A DNA stretch of 64,000 bases from Spirochaeta thermophila DSM 6578 (GTDB taxonomy: Bacteria > Spirochaetota > Spirochaetia > Winmispirales > Winmispiraceae), in contig NC_017583.1 of NCBI RefSeq assembly GCF_000184345.1, positions 992,001 to 1,056,000 on the forward strand, read 5' to 3'. Shown here in pieces: positions 48,587-56,988 of this stretch. The notes below the pieces were generated by a model. That model did no database searches. It saw only the letters and a list, made by a program, of their open reading frames with translations, and was not told where the DNA came from. A program made the position numbers and the translations under genes. Position 1 is the stretch's first letter. Each line of letters starts with the position of its first letter.

Positions 48587-49419
48587 GGAAGGCCCTCTTT
48601 CCCTTCCTGGGGGTGCTGTTCTCCTTTCTGACGTCTCCTCTCTGGGCCTATCAGTGGCCCGTGGATCCCTCCTTCCTTTCCATGGGGTTCGGAAGCCATG
48701 TCGAGGGGATGACGCTCCCCGGGCTCATCTTCACCTCACGGGGGACGGTGTCGCCGGTGGCGGCCGGTGAGGTGGTCTTCACGAGAGAGGCCGGGGATGC
48801 AGGTTCCCTTCCCCTGTGGACGTCCTCTCTCGTGGTGATCGCACACGAGGAGGACTTCTTCTCCATCTATCAGGGGCTTCCCCCTTCTCCCCTGCCTCCT
48901 GTGGCGGGGCCGATCACTCCTCTCGCCGATATCGAAGGGACCTCGTGGTACTTCGAGCTCTTCGATCTCCGGCGGCAAAAGATTGTGAATCCCCTCATCG
49001 TCCTTCCCCCCGTCGATCCTCCCGATACCCGTCCCCCCCGTATCCTGGACCTCGTTATGGAGAGGGATAGGGAACGGATCTCACTCCCCTCCGGGGGGGA
49101 GACCGTCATACCCCCCGGCGTGTGGAGGTTCTTCCTGCGGGCTGATGATCCCGGGCCCCTGGGAGAGGGTCTCTGGTTCCGGTGTTCACTCCTCCTCCAA
49201 GGGGTGGAGCTTTCGACGATCGAGTGGAGCAGTCTCTCCCTGGTCCAGAAGGCCCTTCTCCCCGAGGGGAGCGTGCCGGGAGAGCCTGTCTACACCGGGG
49301 ACGGGTTGGTCTTTCTCGGTGCGTTCAGGCTCCTCCCCGGCCGACAGCAGCTTCGGGTTGTGGCCCGTGATCTTGCCGGAAATCTCTCCTCCCGGGTGTA
49401 TCCCCTGGTCGTACGATAG
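48583..49419 (+). CDS. Exported LytM/M23-like protein with degenerate metal site
   Basis: A 278-residue exported protein, signal peptide of about 22 residues (RKALFPFLGVLFSFLTSPLWA). The region around residues 25-130 follows the LytM endopeptidase plan: FGSHVEGMTLPGLIFTS, VSPVAAGEVVFT, VVIAHEEDFFSIYQGL. The zinc ligands are largely missing (no HxH, final His replaced in YQGL), so it should bind the wall or regulate an amidase rather than cut. The C-terminal half is beta-rich. ATG overlaps the stop of the preceding gene; the two probably act together at the envelope. Confidence 0.65.
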   Translation: MRKALFPFLGVLFSFLTSPLWAYQWPVDPSFLSMGFGSHVEGMTLPGLIFTSRGTVSPVAAGEVVFTREAGDAGSLPLWTSSLVVIAHEEDFFSIYQGLPPSPLPPVAGPITPLADIEGTSWYFELFDLRRQKIVNPLIVLPPVDPPDTRPPRILDLVMERDRERISLPSGGETVIPPGVWRFFLRADDPGPLGEGLWFRCSLLLQGVELSTIEWSSLSLVQKALLPEGSVPGEPVYTGDGLVFLGAFRLLPGRQQLRVVARDLAGNLSSRVYPLVVR

Positions 49420-49428
49420 GAGTGTGTG

Positions 49429-50283
49429 ATGAAGACGTATTCCTCGATCCCTGGAGACGAGCCCGTACGAGAAATCCCGTGTTACGTGTGCGGATCGGAG
49501 GAGCGCCTCCCCTTCTGGAAGGGAGAGGGCTTCGGTTACGTGAGATGCAGGGCGTGCGGGTTCGTGTACCAGTATCCCCAACCGGTGCCTCGGGCCCTCC
49601 ATGCCCGGTACGACCAGCGGTACTTCCAGTATGAGCTGGAGAACGAGGAGAACTTCTTCCAGCTCATGCTCAAGGGGCTCCGGGACGTGGGATTCTTCTG
49701 GCTCGAGCGGACCCTGCCCGTCCGTCGGTTCCTGGACATCGGCTGTGCCACGGGTCGCCTCATCGCCCACCTCTCCTCCAGGGGATGGGAGACGAAGGGG
49801 GTCGAGATCTGTCATCACTCGGTCTGTCACGCGCGGGAACACCATGGTGTGGACGTCTTCGAGGGGACCCTCGAGGAAGCTCCCTTCGAGCCCGAATCCT
49901 TCTCGGTGATCCATTCCTCGCACGTGATCGAACACGTCCCGGATCCCGTGAGCTTTCTCGAACGCATCCATTCGCTCCTCGTGCCGGGAGGCTGGTGTAT
50001 CCTGGTCACTCCGAACCGGGAGGGCCTCCAGGCCCGTCTCCTCAAGGAGCGCTGGAGGTCGGCCATCCCCGATCACGTCTTCCTCTTCACGAAGCGACAT
50101 CTTTCCCGTCTCCTCGTCCGGGCGGGGCTCTCTCCCGTGCGGTGGAAGACCTGGGGGGGGATCGCGAAGGGCCTCGCCCCCGAGTATCTCAAGCGCCCGT
50201 TGGACGTGCTGGCGAAGTGGTGGGGGTTCGGCGACGTGATGATCGTCCTTTCCAGGAAGACGGGTGCGTTACTTGACAGGTGA
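49429..50283 (+). CDS. Class I SAM-dependent methyltransferase with zinc ribbon
   Basis: A 284-residue enzyme. ATG 49429 with AGGAG four bases upstream. It begins with a zinc-ribbon pair, CYVCGSEE and CRACGFVY, followed by the Rossmann methyltransferase: FLDIGCATGRLIAHLSSRGWETKGVEI (SAM loop and acidic residue), SFSVIHSSHVIEHVPDP and LVPGGWCILVTPN. This architecture is common in methyltransferases of surface-polysaccharide clusters, but no such genes are adjacent. Substrate unknown. Confidence 0.85.
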   Translation: MKTYSSIPGDEPVREIPCYVCGSEERLPFWKGEGFGYVRCRACGFVYQYPQPVPRALHARYDQRYFQYELENEENFFQLMLKGLRDVGFFWLERTLPVRRFLDIGCATGRLIAHLSSRGWETKGVEICHHSVCHAREHHGVDVFEGTLEEAPFEPESFSVIHSSHVIEHVPDPVSFLERIHSLLVPGGWCILVTPNREGLQARLLKERWRSAIPDHVFLFTKRHLSRLLVRAGLSPVRWKTWGGIAKGLAPEYLKRPLDVLAKWWGFGDVMIVLSRKTGALLDR

Positions 50284-50302
50284 AAAAGCTTTTCCCTAGG
50301 AT
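50273..50302 (+). promoter_or_regulatory. Promoter of the DUF4912-GH57 pair, start at or beside the ATG
   Basis: Perfect -35 TTGACA (50273-50278), 18-base spacer, -10 TAGGAT (50297-50302), with the ATG at 50309 six bases later. There is no ribosome site, so the message is probably leaderless. Confidence 0.6.
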
Positions 50303-50308
50303 AGACCT

Positions 50309-51022
50309 ATGTTGAGAAAGCGACTCGAGCAGCTTTCGGTCGCGGAACTGCAGCGCCTCGCGAACAGGGAAGGGGTGCGCCTCCCCGAGGATGCGGAGAA
50401 GGACGAGCTGGTGGACATCCTCCTGGATTTCTACGAGGAGAGGAGGGAGGAACGCGAGTTGTTCACCAACCATCCCATGAGGATAGAGCAGCGGAAGTAC
50501 GAGATCTCGCTCGACGAGGAGATCGACTACGGCGAGGAGGAGTTCCCCTTCCCGCGGGAATACAACCGGACAGGCATCTACCTCCTTCTGAGGGATCCTT
50601 CCTGGGCCTTCTGCTACTGGGAGATACCTCAGACCTTCCTCGTTCGCCTCAAGAAGGAGGAGTTCGGGGGGCTCTTCCTGAGAGTACATCGGGGAACGAT
50701 GGATGGAGAGGGGTTCCTCTCCGAGGAGAGCTTCGTGATTCCCGTACAATTGCAGGACCGCTCCTGGTACATCAACATCCCCGTGCAGGGAGCGGCCTAC
50801 CGCGTGGATCTCATCACCATGGAGAAGGATCGCGAGGTGCTGCTCTGCAGGTCCAACGTGGTACACGTCCCCGTACCGCAGGTGAAACCGAAACGACCCG
50901 GCGAGGTGAGTCTCAACTCAGACATCCTCATCTCAATCTCGGCCCTCCACAACCGCGAGGAGCTCTTCTTCCCCGATGGGGGGGTTGATAGTACGAGTTC
51001 AAGTTCCTACTATGGTGGGTGA
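50309..51022 (+). CDS. DUF4912 protein with N-terminal Rho-N/SAP-like helix pair
   Basis: A 237-residue protein. An N-terminal helical part (LEQLSVAELQRLANREGVRLPEDAEKDELVDILLDFYEE, here shown in pieces) resembles the Rho-N or SAP motif. The DUF4912 domain follows: YNRTGIYLLLRDPSWAFCYW, then RVHRGTMDGEG and WYINIPVQGAAYRVDL. DUF4912 is often found beside GH57 branching enzymes, as here, four bases from the next gene. A carbohydrate-binding role for it has been suggested by that context; not proven. Confidence 0.8.
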   Translation: MLRKRLEQLSVAELQRLANREGVRLPEDAEKDELVDILLDFYEERREERELFTNHPMRIEQRKYEISLDEEIDYGEEEFPFPREYNRTGIYLLLRDPSWAFCYWEIPQTFLVRLKKEEFGGLFLRVHRGTMDGEGFLSEESFVIPVQLQDRSWYINIPVQGAAYRVDLITMEKDREVLLCRSNVVHVPVPQVKPKRPGEVSLNSDILISISALHNREELFFPDGGVDSTSSSSYYGG

Positions 51023-51025
51023 CGT

Positions 51026-52642
51026 ATGACCCAGGGATACCTGCTCTTCCACCTCCACGCACATCTCCCTTTTGTCCGTCATCCCGAACACCCGCGTTTT
51101 CTGGAAGAGTTCTGGCTCTACGAGGCCATCTCGGAGACCTATCTCCCCCTCCTGAGGGTCTTCGAACGCCTGGAGAAGGACGGAGTCCCGTTTTCCCTCT
51201 CGATGTCCGTGTCCCCGACCCTCATCTCCATGCTCACCGACCCCCTCCTCCAGGAACGTTACGTCCATCATCTCCATCTCCTCCTCGAGCTGGGGGAGAA
51301 GGAGCAGCGGCGGGTCCAGGGAAAGGCCGCACTCGAACGCGTGGTGGAGATGTACCTCGACCTCTACCGGACGAATCTCGAGGACTTCGAATCGAAATAC
51401 GCTCGCAACATCGTAAAGGGTTTCGATTACTTCTACAAGAAGGGATATCTCGAGATCATCCCCACGGCGGCCACGCATGCCTATCTTCCCCTCTTCACCA
51501 TCTATCCCTCTGCGGTGTGGGCCCAGATCTCCCTGGGGATGAGCACCCATCTGTCCACCTTCGGGCTTCCGGCCCGGGGGTTCTGGCTCCCTGAATGCGG
51601 GTATGAGCCGGGTCTCGAGGAGTACCTCCACGCCGCGCAGATCGATTACTTCTTCACCGCGGCCCATGGCATCCTCTTTGCCGAGAGGCGGCCGGAGTAC
51701 GGCATCTTCGCACCGGTCCGAACCCCGTCCGGCGTGGTGGCCTTCGGTCGCGATCCTGCAGCGGCACGCGCCGTGTGGTCGTCCGAGGACGGCTACCCGG
51801 CCGATCCGGTCTACCGGGACTTCTACCGGGACGTGGGGTACGAGCTCCCCCTCGAGGACGTTGCGTTCTTCCTCCCCGACGGGGAGAACCGGGTCTTCAC
51901 GGGCTACAAGTACCATGCGATCACGGGCCGCTCGGGAGAGAAGGAGATCTACGATCCGGACCGGGCCCTCGCCCGGGTGGAGGAGCATGCCGCGCACTTC
52001 GTGAAAGAGCGGGCGGAGCAGGTGCGGCAGGTGTCCAAGCACATGCCCTTTCCTCCTGCGATCGTCTGTCCCTACGATGCGGAGCTCTTCGGCCACTGGT
52101 GGTTCGAGGGACCCGCCTGGCTCGAGGCGATGATCAGGAAGGTGGCGGAGGAGGAGACCCTTTCCCTCATACGTCCCTCCGACTACCTGAAAGAGGGGTA
52201 TCCCTTCCAGGAGAATCGTCCCTCGTTCTCCAGTTGGGGGACCAAGGGCTATTCGGAGGTGTGGCTCGACGGTCGGAACGACTGGATCTATCGACACCTC
52301 CATGCGGCCGTGGAGCAGATGGAAGACCTCGTGGAGCGTTTCTCCGATGCCGAGGGGCTGCGGCGGCGGGCCCTCAATCAGGCGGCGAGGGAGCTCCTCC
52401 TCGCGCAGGCCTCGGACTGGCCCTTCATCATCCGGAACGGGACCATGGTCCCCTACGCGCTCCGGAGGATCAAGGAACACCTCTTCTATTTCAGAAAGAT
52501 CTACGACGCGTTTGCCCGGGGGGCGCTCCCTGCGGATCTCATCACCGGGAGGGAGCGGCGGTATCCTCTCTTCGGAGATATGGATTATCGTGTCTTCGCT
52601 CGAGCGAACGTGCCGGTGAGTCCGTCCCTCTACATCCTCTGA
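51026..52642 (+). CDS. GH57 1,4-alpha-glucan branching enzyme (DUF1957 type)
   Basis: A 538-residue glycoside hydrolase family 57 enzyme. N-terminal motif LFHLHAHLPFVRHPEHP; catalytic nucleophile Glu (about residue 190) in FWLPECGYEPG; acid/base Asp (about 351) in VCPYDAELFGHWWFEGP; the C-terminal helical DUF1957-type part includes LLLAQASDWPFIIRNGTM. It should transfer alpha-1,4 chains to form alpha-1,6 branches in glycogen. GH57 branching enzymes are frequent in thermophiles. It is preceded by its DUF4912 partner. Confidence 0.9.
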   Translation: MTQGYLLFHLHAHLPFVRHPEHPRFLEEFWLYEAISETYLPLLRVFERLEKDGVPFSLSMSVSPTLISMLTDPLLQERYVHHLHLLLELGEKEQRRVQGKAALERVVEMYLDLYRTNLEDFESKYARNIVKGFDYFYKKGYLEIIPTAATHAYLPLFTIYPSAVWAQISLGMSTHLSTFGLPARGFWLPECGYEPGLEEYLHAAQIDYFFTAAHGILFAERRPEYGIFAPVRTPSGVVAFGRDPAAARAVWSSEDGYPADPVYRDFYRDVGYELPLEDVAFFLPDGENRVFTGYKYHAITGRSGEKEIYDPDRALARVEEHAAHFVKERAEQVRQVSKHMPFPPAIVCPYDAELFGHWWFEGPAWLEAMIRKVAEEETLSLIRPSDYLKEGYPFQENRPSFSSWGTKGYSEVWLDGRNDWIYRHLHAAVEQMEDLVERFSDAEGLRRRALNQAARELLLAQASDWPFIIRNGTMVPYALRRIKEHLFYFRKIYDAFARGALPADLITGRERRYPLFGDMDYRVFARANVPVSPSLYIL

Positions 52643-52732
52643 AAGCCTCGTCATCACCTCTTCCTATCTCAACATGTGTTGAGATGAGCCCCTTTTATCG
52701 GCAGAATCCCGTCTCACCTTGAGTCTTTTTTA

Positions 52733-52760
52733 TTGACAAACCTCAAAAATGCGGTAGTAT
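52733..52760 (+). promoter_or_regulatory. Promoter of the mraZ division cluster
   Basis: Perfect -35 TTGACA (52733-52738), 16-base spacer, -10 TAGTAT (52755-52760). Its -10 touches the first TGGGA box. The region 52643-52732 before it shows no gene. Confidence 0.8.
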
Positions 52761-52796
52761 GGGAAATAAGTGGGAAAAAGTGGGAAATTTTAGGGG
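52760..52796 (+). promoter_or_regulatory. MraZ operator boxes
   Basis: TGGGA occurs at 52760, 52771 and 52781, spaced 11 and 10 bases, with a related TAGGGG at 52791. MraZ is known to bind tandem TGGG-type repeats with about 10-base spacing and repress its own operon. The array covers the transcription start. Confidence 0.8.
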
Positions 52797-52807
52797 GAAA
52801 GTGGAAC

Positions 52808-53248
52808 ATGATCACCGGGGAGTTCAGGAACACGCTGGATGACAAAGGCAGGCTCCTCCTCCCTTCCAAGATGAGGGTCGAGCTCCCCGGCAATTCTCTG
52901 ATCCTCACGCGTGGGATCGATCGATGCCTCTGGCTCTTTCCCCCTGAGGAGTGGGCCCGTATCTCCGAGAACCTGCTCACGAGCATCTCTCCCTTCCAGC
53001 AGAAGGCCCGGCTCCTCCAGCGGAGGATCGTCGCTCCCGCCCAGGAGGTGGAGATCGACAAGGCGGGGAGGATCACGGTTCCCCAGGCGATGCGTGAGTT
53101 CGCAGGGCTCCAGAGGGATGTGGTGATTCTGGGCATCAAGAAGTATATAGAGCTCTGGGACGCCGAGGAGCTCGAACGGTACTGGGAACTCCATGAGGAA
53201 GAGTTCCAGGAGGCGGCCGAGGACCTGGGGAAGATGGTGTTCTTCTGA
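52808..53248 (+). CDS. mraZ: Transcriptional regulator MraZ
   Basis: A 146-residue protein with two SpoVT/AbrB-like repeats: FRNTLDDKGRLLLPSKMRVEL and VEIDKAGRITVPQAMREFAG. The start at ATG 52808 follows GGGGGAAAG. MraZ forms a ring that binds the boxes in front of its gene and controls the division cluster. It is followed by rsmH after 17 bases. Confidence 0.96.
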   Translation: MITGEFRNTLDDKGRLLLPSKMRVELPGNSLILTRGIDRCLWLFPPEEWARISENLLTSISPFQQKARLLQRRIVAPAQEVEIDKAGRITVPQAMREFAGLQRDVVILGIKKYIELWDAEELERYWELHEEEFQEAAEDLGKMVFF

Positions 53249-53265
53249 ACAAAGGAGGAGACGAG

Positions 53266-54240
53266 ATGGTGAGCATGGAGATAGTACATGTACCGGTATT
53301 GAGGGAAGAGGTGGGCGCCTTTCTTTCGGTGCGGGACGGTCTGGTGGTGGACGCGACGCTCGGTGAGGGCGGACACAGCGAGGCCCTCCTGGAATCTCAT
53401 CCCGGCATCCGGCTCCTCGGGGTGGATGCGGATCCCATCATGCTCTCCCGGGCTGGCGAGCGTCTCAGTCGGTTCGGGGATCGGGTGCGCCTCGTCCAGG
53501 GGTGGTTCGACGAGGTCCTGGAGTCCTTCCCTGCGGAAGACAGACCGGTGGGGATCCTGATGGATCTGGGCATCTCGTCGTATCATCTCGAGAAGTCTGG
53601 GAGGGGTTTCTCTTTTCTCCGGAGAGAGCCGCTCGACATGCGGCTCTCTCCGTATCTCCCCATGAAGGCCTCCGACGTGGTGAACACCTATTCCGAGACC
53701 GAGCTGGTGGATGTCTTCTCCCGGTTCGGGGAGGAGCCCTTCTCGAGGCGGATCGCACGGGCGATCGTGAGCGAGAGGAGGAAGATGCCCATCACCACGA
53801 GCGATCACCTGGCTGAGGTGGTGATGAAGGCCGTGCCTCCCAAGGCACGGCGTGGACGGATCCATCCGGCCACGAGGGTCTTCCAGGCCCTGAGGATCGT
53901 GGTGAACAAGGAGCTGGAGAGAGTGGAGAGGGCCGTGAGGGCGGGAGTGAGACTCCTCGCGCCGGGGGGGAGGATGGCGGTCATCTCCTTTCACTCCCTC
54001 GAGGACAGGATCGTGAAGCGTCTCTTCCGTTTCTATGCCAGCGCCTGTACCTGCCCCCCGGAAGAGCCGATATGTAGGTGTGGGGGACAGGGCATAGTCG
54101 AAGTGCTCACGAAGAAGCCGGTCCGTCCCGGCGAAGAGGAGGTGAGGACCAACCCGGCTTCCAGGAGCGCCAGGCTGAGGGTGCTCGAGAAGGTCCGGGA
54201 TGCGGCGCACCTCAGGGAGGAGGGACATGCGCTACCTTAG
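53266..54240 (+). CDS. rsmH: 16S rRNA C1402 N4-methyltransferase RsmH (MraW)
   Basis: A 324-residue SAM-dependent methyltransferase. ATG 53266 with AAAGGAGG seven bases upstream. HVPVLREEVGAFL, VVDATLGEGGHSEALLE (SAM loop), LMDLGISSYHLE and ARRGRIHPATRVFQALRIVVNKEL, then ISFHSLEDRIVKRLF are the family blocks. It is the usual second gene of the division cluster, overlapping ftsL by 14 bases. Confidence 0.97.
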   Translation: MVSMEIVHVPVLREEVGAFLSVRDGLVVDATLGEGGHSEALLESHPGIRLLGVDADPIMLSRAGERLSRFGDRVRLVQGWFDEVLESFPAEDRPVGILMDLGISSYHLEKSGRGFSFLRREPLDMRLSPYLPMKASDVVNTYSETELVDVFSRFGEEPFSRRIARAIVSERRKMPITTSDHLAEVVMKAVPPKARRGRIHPATRVFQALRIVVNKELERVERAVRAGVRLLAPGGRMAVISFHSLEDRIVKRLFRFYASACTCPPEEPICRCGGQGIVEVLTKKPVRPGEEEVRTNPASRSARLRVLEKVRDAAHLREEGHALP

Positions 54241-54496
54241 GTGGCTCGGTGTGTTTCTCTTTTCTCTCCTCTTCTTTCTCAATATCTGGCAGGGGTACCG
54301 GTATGCGGCCCTCAAGGAGGAACTCCGGCGGCTCGAACTGGAGCAGCAACGGATGGTGGAGGAGAACAAGAAGCTCATCACCGCGGTGGAGGCCCTCAGA
54401 CATCCTCAGCGGATAGAGCGCCTCGGCGAGGAATCCCTGGGCCTCGGGCCCGTGGGAGACCGTCTCGTCATCGAGGTGGAAGGAGGGGGGGAATGA
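54227..54496 (+). CDS. ftsL: FtsL-like cell division protein
   Basis: An 89-residue bitopic membrane protein: short cytoplasmic start, one membrane helix (about residues 5-24, WLGVFLFSLLFFLNIW), then a coiled coil (KEELRRLELEQQRMVEENKKL). Sequence conservation in FtsL is low, so the call rests on size, shape and place between rsmH and murF. It would join FtsQ and FtsW at the septum. Confidence 0.8.
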   Translation: MRYLRWLGVFLFSLLFFLNIWQGYRYAALKEELRRLELEQQRMVEENKKLITAVEALRHPQRIERLGEESLGLGPVGDRLVIEVEGGGE

Positions 54497-55905
54497 GCGC
54501 CCGTACCCTTCCCGCCCTCTCCCTGGACCAGCTGGCTTCCATCGTAGGAGCTCGCCTCGTCGCCCCATCCGGAGAACGTCCCCCGATCCGGAGGGTCACG
54601 ATCGATTCCCGGGAGTGTGAAGAAGGTGTGCTCTTCGTCCCACTCAGGGGTCGTTTCACCGATGGTCACCTCTACCTGGGAGAGGCCTTCCAACGAGGCG
54701 CGTCTGCAGCCCTGGTGCAGGAGACCGTGTTCTCTGAAGCGGGATCGGCCCTCCTGAAACACGTGGTCCAGACCCGCGGGGCCCTCCTCGTGGTGCCCGA
54801 TACGCTCGAGGCCCTTCAGACCCTGGGCGAGTGGTACCTTTCGTCCCTCCGGGTTCCGATTCGGATAGGGGTGACCGGGAGCAGCGGGAAGACGTCCACC
54901 AAGGAGATGCTCAGAGCCGTGCTCTCCCTCCACTATTCGAGGGTGTGGGCCACCGAAGGGAACCTCAATTCGGAAATAGGCGTGCCGCTCTCGATCCTCG
55001 GTATCCGGGAGGAGCCTGAGGTGGTGATCTGCGAGATGGGTATCGATCATGTCGGGGAGATGGACGTGCTCGCACGTATCGTGAAGCCCAATCTCGCGGT
55101 CGTCACGGGGATAGGGAGTGCGCATCTGGAGCGGTTTGGCACGAGGGAGCGCATCGCACGCGAGAAGGCGAAGATCTTCTCCTCTTTCGACGATCGCTCG
55201 GTGGGCTTCATCCCCGAGGACGAGGAGTTCTTCCATGTCCTGGTGGAGGGGTGGCGTGGAACCTTCCTCCCCTACGGACCTGCCACGGTGGAGGGCTTCG
55301 AGGGGTGGGAGAGTCGGGGGCTCGAAGGCGTGATCCTTTTGTGGAAGGGGCTGCGTATACCGCTCCAGGGATACGGGGAACACATGGTGAGGAATGCCCT
55401 GGGGGTGATCCGTCTCTCCGATCACCTGGGTGTTCCTCCCTCGATGGTGGCGGAGGGGCTCCAGGCCTACCGTCCGCTCTTCGGGAGAGGGGAGCTCAAG
55501 GAGATCGGGGGGGTGTGGTTCCTCGTGGATTGTTACAATGCGAATCCCGAGTCCATGAGGGCTTCGCTCGAGGGCGTGCGGGGTCTCAAGGGGGTCCGGA
55601 GGCGCATCGTGGTCCTCGGGAGCATGCGTGAGCTGGGGGATGCCGCTCCGTCCGAGCACAGGAGGCTGGGGGACTATCTCGCCGGATATCCGGCGGATGT
55701 GGTGCTGCTGGTGGGTGAGGAGATGGAAGCCGCCTTTGCTGTGCTCGAGGGGCGGAGCGGGGTCTGGTGGATGAGGACCGTGGAGGAGGCGTCCTCGCTC
55801 CTCGTTTCGATCGTTCAGGAAGGGGATCTCGTGCTGCTCAAAGGCTCGAGGGCACTGGGCCTGGAACGGATCATCCAGGACTTCGAGGGGAGGTATCATG
55901 CTTAA
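54493..55905 (+). CDS. murF: UDP-N-acetylmuramoyl-tripeptide--D-alanyl-D-alanine ligase
   Basis: A 470-residue Mur ligase adding D-Ala-D-Ala to the peptidoglycan precursor. ATG 54493 overlaps the ftsL stop. N-terminal ITIDSRECEEGVLFVPLRG-type block (VTIDSRECEEGVLFVPL), P-loop GVTGSSGKTSTKEML, NSEIGVPLSIL, and YNANPESMRASL with GSMRELGD. MurF is the only Mur ligase in this cluster; murE, murD and murC must lie elsewhere. Confidence 0.95.
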   Translation: MSARTLPALSLDQLASIVGARLVAPSGERPPIRRVTIDSRECEEGVLFVPLRGRFTDGHLYLGEAFQRGASAALVQETVFSEAGSALLKHVVQTRGALLVVPDTLEALQTLGEWYLSSLRVPIRIGVTGSSGKTSTKEMLRAVLSLHYSRVWATEGNLNSEIGVPLSILGIREEPEVVICEMGIDHVGEMDVLARIVKPNLAVVTGIGSAHLERFGTRERIAREKAKIFSSFDDRSVGFIPEDEEFFHVLVEGWRGTFLPYGPATVEGFEGWESRGLEGVILLWKGLRIPLQGYGEHMVRNALGVIRLSDHLGVPPSMVAEGLQAYRPLFGRGELKEIGGVWFLVDCYNANPESMRASLEGVRGLKGVRRRIVVLGSMRELGDAAPSEHRRLGDYLAGYPADVVLLVGEEMEAAFAVLEGRSGVWWMRTVEEASSLLVSIVQEGDLVLLKGSRALGLERIIQDFEGRYHA

Positions 55906-56980
55906 GGAACTACTCTATCCGCTCGTGAAGTACTTCACGCCTTTCAATATCTTCCAGTATATCACCTTCAGGGCGGCCTACGCCGCTGTCACCGCGCTCC
56001 TCATCTCCTTCGTCTTGGGGCCCATGGTGATCGACTGGCTTCGTCGACTCAAAGCGGGGGAGGAGGTGAGAGAGGACGGCCCGAGCACCCATCGGGCGAA
56101 GTCGGGTACACCTACCATGGGGGGAACCTTCATCATCTTCTCCATCCTGATCTCGGTGCTCCTCTGGCAAGATCTTCGCAATCCTTACACCTGGATCATG
56201 CTCCTCTCGGTGGTGGGTTTCGGTCTTCTCGGTTTTGTCGACGACTACCTCAAGGTCTTCAAGAAGAACCGTACGGGATTGCGGGCAGGGGTGAAGTTCA
56301 TAGGACAGATCGTCCTCTCCCTTCTCATCCTCTTCTTCATCCTCAGACAGGGGAACGAGTACACCACCCTCCTCTACATCCCCTTCTTCAAGAATCCGGT
56401 CCTCGATCTCTCGTATTGGTACATTCCCTTCGCCGTGATCTTCATCGTCGGGTATTCCAATGCCGTGAACCTGACCGACGGGCTCGACGGTCTCGCCACC
56501 GGCCTGGTGATCATGGTGGGGCTGGCGGTGGCGGTCTTCGCCTACCTGTCCGGTCGTGTGGACTTCTCGGAGTACCTCCAGATACCGTATCTTCCCGGGA
56601 GTGGAGAGCTCGCGGTCTTCGCCACGGCCCTGGTGGGGGCGAGCATCGGTTTCCTCTGGTTCAACGCGCATCCCGCCGAGGTCATGATGGGCGACACGGG
56701 GAGCCTCAGCCTGGGGGGAACCCTGGCCGTCCTGGGTATCCTCCTCAAGAAGGAAATCCTTCTGCTCATCGTGGGGGGGGTGTTCGTCCTCGAGACCGCG
56801 TCCGTGATCCTCCAAGTCCTCTCCTACAAGCTTCGGGGAGGGAAGCGGATCTTCAGGATGGCGCCGCTCCACCACCACTTCGAGCTCTCGGGCTGGCCCG
56901 AGAGTAAGGTGGTGATCCGCATGTGGATACTCGGAGGCCTGTTTGCGATCATAGGGCTCTCCACGCTCAAGATCCAGTAA
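55898..56980 (+). CDS. mraY: Phospho-N-acetylmuramoyl-pentapeptide transferase
   Basis: A 360-residue polytopic enzyme making lipid I. About ten membrane helices. KSGTPTMGGTFIIFSI, FGLLGFVDDYLKV (metal-binding aspartates), NAVNLTDGLDGLATG and the cytosolic MAPLHHHFELSGWPESKVV are diagnostic. It overlaps murF by eight bases. Confidence 0.97.
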   Translation: MLKELLYPLVKYFTPFNIFQYITFRAAYAAVTALLISFVLGPMVIDWLRRLKAGEEVREDGPSTHRAKSGTPTMGGTFIIFSILISVLLWQDLRNPYTWIMLLSVVGFGLLGFVDDYLKVFKKNRTGLRAGVKFIGQIVLSLLILFFILRQGNEYTTLLYIPFFKNPVLDLSYWYIPFAVIFIVGYSNAVNLTDGLDGLATGLVIMVGLAVAVFAYLSGRVDFSEYLQIPYLPGSGELAVFATALVGASIGFLWFNAHPAEVMMGDTGSLSLGGTLAVLGILLKKEILLLIVGGVFVLETASVILQVLSYKLRGGKRIFRMAPLHHHFELSGWPESKVVIRMWILGGLFAIIGLSTLKIQ

Positions 56981-56988
56981 GGGGTACC

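Noticed and set aside
46544-48699. Two long minus-strand frames (545 and 532 codons) over cdd and the G-rich gene
   Set aside because: Only the last 140 codons of one of them are cytidine deaminase; the rest is a proline/threonine/histidine-rich product of G skew.
50999-52657. 552-codon antisense frame over the GH57 gene
   Set aside because: Shadow of a clear GH57 enzyme.
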